In this document: in pieces, positions 13,920 to 16,255 of the stretch
Layout of the letters: each line of letters begins with the position of its first letter
Numbering within the stretch: the stretch's first letter is position 1
NCBI GenBank assembly: GCA_022448765.1
Contig: JAKUTI010000032.1
Span: forward strand, 1 to 16,255
DNA from: Pseudomonadales bacterium
Lineage (GTDB): Bacteria > Pseudomonadota > Gammaproteobacteria > Pseudomonadales > Azotimanducaceae
Reading direction: 5' to 3'
Length of the DNA stretch: 16,255 bases
The notes under the pieces: model-generated
Told to the model about the DNA's origin: nothing
Seen by the model: the letters and a program-made list of their open reading frames with translations, nothing else
Databases searched by the model: none
Program-made: the position numbers and the translations under genes

Positions 13920-14918
13920 ATGTCACAGTCGGCAACAGAATTACTGACACCCCAACGGATTGACGTCGAGGATATTAGTTCGACGCGTGCCCGAATAACC
14001 TTGGAGCCTCTCGAACGAGGTTTCGGTCATACGCTAGGTAATACGTTACGGCGTATCTTATTGTCGTCCATGCCTGGCTATGCAATTACGGAAGTACAGA
14101 TCGATGGAGTGGTGCACGAATACACTTCAATCGAAGGTGTTCAAGAGGACGTTCTAAACATCTTGTTGAATCTTAAGGGGGTAGCGGTACAGCTTCATCA
14201 TGGTGACGAGGCGACGGTTTCTCTATCGAAGAGCGGTCCGACCGTAGTAACAGCGGCGGATTTTCAGCTGACTCAGGACGTAGAAATTGCCAATCCAGAT
14301 CACGAGATCTGTACTCTAAACGACAAAGGGGAAATTAATCTCGAAGCTACTATCACCCGCGGGCGTGGATACGCAGCCGTTGAATACACTGGAGACGAAG
14401 AAGACGAGACTCGACCGATCGGACTGCTTCGACTCGACGCAACATACAGTCCTATGCGTCGAGTTTCTTATTCGGTGGAAAATGCTCGAGTCGAGCAACG
14501 CACAGACCTCGATAAGCTCATTATCGATATCGAATCTAACGGGACACTCGACCCAGAAGAAGCGATAAGAAGAGCGGCGACCGTATTGCAACAACAGCTT
14601 GCCGTGTTCGTTGATATAGAAAGCGGAAGTGATTCCAAAGTCGAGGAAACCAAGGATGAAATCGATCCTATTCTTTTACGTCCGGTTGATGATTTAGAGC
14701 TTACCGTTAGATCGGCGAATTGCCTCAAAGCAGAAAATATCTATTTCATTGGAGATCTCATTCAGCGAACAGAGGTCGAATTGCTGAAAACGCCAAATCT
14801 GGGTAAGAAGTCTCTTACCGAAATAAAGGAGGTGTTGGGTTCGCGCGGGTTATCTCTTGGTATGCAGCTTGAAAGTTGGCCACCGGCGAGTCTCCGGTCT
14901 GGTAGTACGGTAGCGTGA
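13920..14918 (+). CDS. rpoA: RNA polymerase subunit alpha
   Basis: The alpha subunit dimerises to start RNA polymerase assembly and contacts UP elements and activators through its C-terminal domain. The 332-residue product (E. coli 329) has the dimerisation domain with EPLERGFGHTLGNTLRRILL near residues 28-47, a linker at about 236-248, and the C-terminal domain with VRSANCLKAENIYFIGDL; Arg264 equals the DNA-contacting Arg265 of E. coli. GGAGG (13906-13910) is a strong ribosome binding site. The 58-base gap from rpsD shows no promoter or terminator I can support. Confidence 0.98.
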   Translation: MSQSATELLTPQRIDVEDISSTRARITLEPLERGFGHTLGNTLRRILLSSMPGYAITEVQIDGVVHEYTSIEGVQEDVLNILLNLKGVAVQLHHGDEATVSLSKSGPTVVTAADFQLTQDVEIANPDHEICTLNDKGEINLEATITRGRGYAAVEYTGDEEDETRPIGLLRLDATYSPMRRVSYSVENARVEQRTDLDKLIIDIESNGTLDPEEAIRRAATVLQQQLAVFVDIESGSDSKVEETKDEIDPILLRPVDDLELTVRSANCLKAENIYFIGDLIQRTEVELLKTPNLGKKSLTEIKEVLGSRGLSLGMQLESWPPASLRSGSTVA

Positions 14919-14953
14919 GGAACGGCCGAGTTTGATTGGTTCGGACGATTGAT

Positions 14954-15475
14954 ATGAGACATAAGAAAAGTGGCAGACATCTAAGCCGAACCAGTGCTCA
15001 TCGAAAGGCGATGTTTTCTAACATGGCCGTTTCGCTGATCGAGCACGAAATAATCAAAACGACCGTACCGAAAGCTAGGGAGTTGCGGCGACTGGCGGAA
15101 CCGCTAATAACGCTCGCGAAAGCGGATTCAGTTGCCAATCGTAGGATCGCGTTTTCCCGTATTAGGGATAAGGTTGCTGTCGCCAAACTCTTTGAAGAAT
15201 TAGGGCCGCGTTATCAAGATCGCCCTGGCGGCTACACCCGTATCTTAAAGACAAGAAACCGACGCGGAGATTCCGCTCCTCTCGCCTTTATTGAGTTAGT
15301 CGACCGAGAATTGGAAACAGAAGAATTTGACGACTATGACGAAGAAGGGACGTTGGACCTTGAAGACGATGATCAGAGTATAGTCGATCAAGAGGAAAGT
15401 AATGTTGTAGCGGAATCCGAACCGCGCGAAACGACCGAAGAAGATGGTCCTGATCCTCGACCGGCGAATCACTAG
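14954..15475 (+). CDS. rplQ: 50S ribosomal protein L17 with a long acidic tail
   Basis: L17 is a large-subunit protein near the tunnel exit region. ATG 14954 gives the family N-terminus MRHKKSGRHLSRTSAHRKAM; a TTG six codons earlier is less likely. Residues 1-118 follow E. coli L17 closely, including PRYQDRPGGYTRILKTRNRRGD and AFIELVDR. The product then runs on to 173 residues (E. coli 127) with a 55-residue tail (119-173) that holds 24 Asp/Glu and only two Arg and is probably disordered. The Shine-Dalgarno sequence is weak (GGA at 14943-14945). It is the last gene of the superoperon. Confidence 0.96.
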   Translation: MRHKKSGRHLSRTSAHRKAMFSNMAVSLIEHEIIKTTVPKARELRRLAEPLITLAKADSVANRRIAFSRIRDKVAVAKLFEELGPRYQDRPGGYTRILKTRNRRGDSAPLAFIELVDRELETEEFDDYDEEGTLDLEDDDQSIVDQEESNVVAESEPRETTEEDGPDPRPANH

Positions 15476-15480
15476 AGGCT

Positions 15481-15515
15481 ACTCAACCATCGAGCCGCTC
15501 GAAGAGTTTGAGTTT
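15481..15515 (+). terminator. Possible terminator of the ribosomal protein operon
   Basis: Nested inverted repeats follow the rplQ stop. The outer arms ACTCAA (15481-15486) and TTGAGT (15508-15513) enclose a perfect inner hairpin TCGAG-CCG-CTCGA (15490-15502). Only three T follow, so as an intrinsic terminator it is weak. Its position at the end of the operon and before a convergent gene supports the role. Confidence 0.4.
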
Positions 15516-15530
15516 CAACAACATGAACGG

Positions 15531-15558
15531 AAAAACAATTGGCCGATGTGCCGGAATT
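15531..15558 (-). terminator. Possible terminator of uvrA
   Basis: Read on the minus strand, AATTCCG (15558-15552) pairs with CGG...AATT (15545-15537) across a six-base loop and a two-base bulge, and is followed by GTTTTT (15536-15531). This lies five bases past the uvrA stop. The stem is short and AT rich at its base, so confidence is moderate to low. Confidence 0.4.
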
Positions 15559-15562
15559 TATT

Positions 15563-16255
15563 CTAAGTGGTCTTAAGAACAGGAATTAGGAATTGGCCGG
15601 TGTGGGATTTGTTCTGAACAGCTAGATCTTCTGGCGTACCGAGGGCAACGATTTCGCCTCCTCGCGATCCCCCCTCGGGACCGAGGTCGATGATCCAATC
15701 GGCCGTTTTAATGACGTCTAGATTGTGTTCGATTACGACAATGGTATTCCCGTCATTTCGAAGTCGTTCCAAGACCTCGAGGAGCTGTTGGATGTCCCGA
15801 AAATGGAGGCCCGTGGTTGGCTCATCGAGAATATAGAGAGTCTTCCCTGTGCCTCTCTTGGATAACTCACGCGAGAGTTTGACCCTTTGGGCCTCCCCAC
15901 CGGACAGAGTCGTCGCACTCTGGCCGAGGTGTATGTATGCAAGACCCACATCAATAATAGTTTTCAGTTTGCGGGCGAGCACAGGTATTGCTTCGAAGAA
16001 CTGGTAAGCCTCCTCAACCGTCATATCGAGAACTTCATGGATATTTCTTGACTTGTAGCGGATTTCTAGCGTCTCGCGGTTATAACGTTTTCCGTTACAT
16101 GTGTCGCACGGAACATAAATGTCAGGTAGGAAATGCATCTCGACCTTAATCACGCCATCTCCTTGACAGGCCTCGCAGCGGCCTCCTTTGACATTGAAGC
16201 TGAAACGACCAGGTTTATATCCACGAGCCCTCGCATCCTGCGTTTGGGAAAAGAG
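15563..16255 (-). CDS. uvrA: Excinuclease ABC subunit A, C-terminal part (cut by window edge)
   Basis: UvrA is the damage-recognition ATPase of nucleotide excision repair. The frame runs on the minus strand from the window edge to TAG at 15565-15563, giving the last 230 residues. They include RARGYKPGRFSFNVKGGRCEAC and a second pair CDTC that complete the zinc module, then the second ATPase site: signature LSGGEAQRVKLSRELSKRG, Walker B LYILDEPTTGLH, and the histidine switch VIEHN. It ends GQFLIPVLKTT. A GTG at 16153 is an internal valine, not the start: conserved sequence continues upstream. It converges on rplQ with 87 bases between the stops. Confidence 0.97.
   Translation of the reverse strand, partial: LFSQTQDARARGYKPGRFSFNVKGGRCEACQGDGVIKVEMHFLPDIYVPCDTCNGKRYNRETLEIRYKSRNIHEVLDMTVEEAYQFFEAIPVLARKLKTIIDVGLAYIHLGQSATTLSGGEAQRVKLSRELSKRGTGKTLYILDEPTTGLHFRDIQQLLEVLERLRNDGNTIVVIEHNLDVIKTADWIIDLGPEGGSRGGEIVALGTPEDLAVQNKSHTGQFLIPVLKTT

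Overview
The window is a ribosomal protein superoperon from a member of the Gammaproteobacteria, with base composition near half G+C by eye. Three things point to that class. The tRNA-Tyr/tRNA-Gly/tRNA-Thr/tuf array is a beta/gammaproteobacterial hallmark. The proteins align residue for residue with the E. coli set as I remember it (same lengths for L4, L5, L29, L24, S5, S8, S13, S14). A convergent uvrA lies beyond rplQ, as in pseudomonad-like genomes. I cannot name a genus; an uncultivated lineage is possible.

Layout. Positions 1-112 carry a promoter for a stable-RNA unit. Positions 113-454 hold tRNA-Tyr(GTA), tRNA-Gly(TCC) and tRNA-Thr(GGT). tuf (553-1749) follows and ends at an intrinsic terminator (1808-1830). 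A near-consensus sigma-70 promoter (1836-1864) then starts one long plus-strand unit: rpsJ, rplC, rplD, rplW, rplB, rpsS, rplV, rpsC, rplP, rpmC, rpsQ, rplN, rplX, rplE, rpsN, rpsH, rplF, rplR, rpsE, rpmD, rplO, secY, rpmJ, rpsM, rpsK, rpsD, rpoA, rplQ (ends 15475). The 3' part of uvrA lies on the minus strand from 15563 to the window edge.

How it works together. The tRNAs, EF-Tu, 26 ribosomal proteins, the SecY translocon pore and the RNA polymerase alpha subunit are the core of gene expression and export. The E. coli S10, spc and alpha operons are here a single run with almost no gaps: the spc boundary (rpsQ/rplN) overlaps by 4 bases and the alpha boundary (rpmJ/rpsM) is 2 bases. Start and stop codons overlap at many junctions, which suggests translational coupling.

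What is unusual. I found no new biological system: every gene is a recognised housekeeping gene and none is broken. Points worth a second look are: tuf joined directly to rpsJ, with the whole secE-nusG-rplKAJL-rpoBC-rpsLG-fusA block absent between them; a 152-base spacer between rpsJ and rplC with a well-placed ribosome binding site, a 15-codon ORF and two hairpins; a 55-residue acidic tail on L17; an 18-residue tail on L3; loss of the intergenic spaces that carry regulatory leaders in E. coli; and a short degenerate repeat of the uvrA 3' end.
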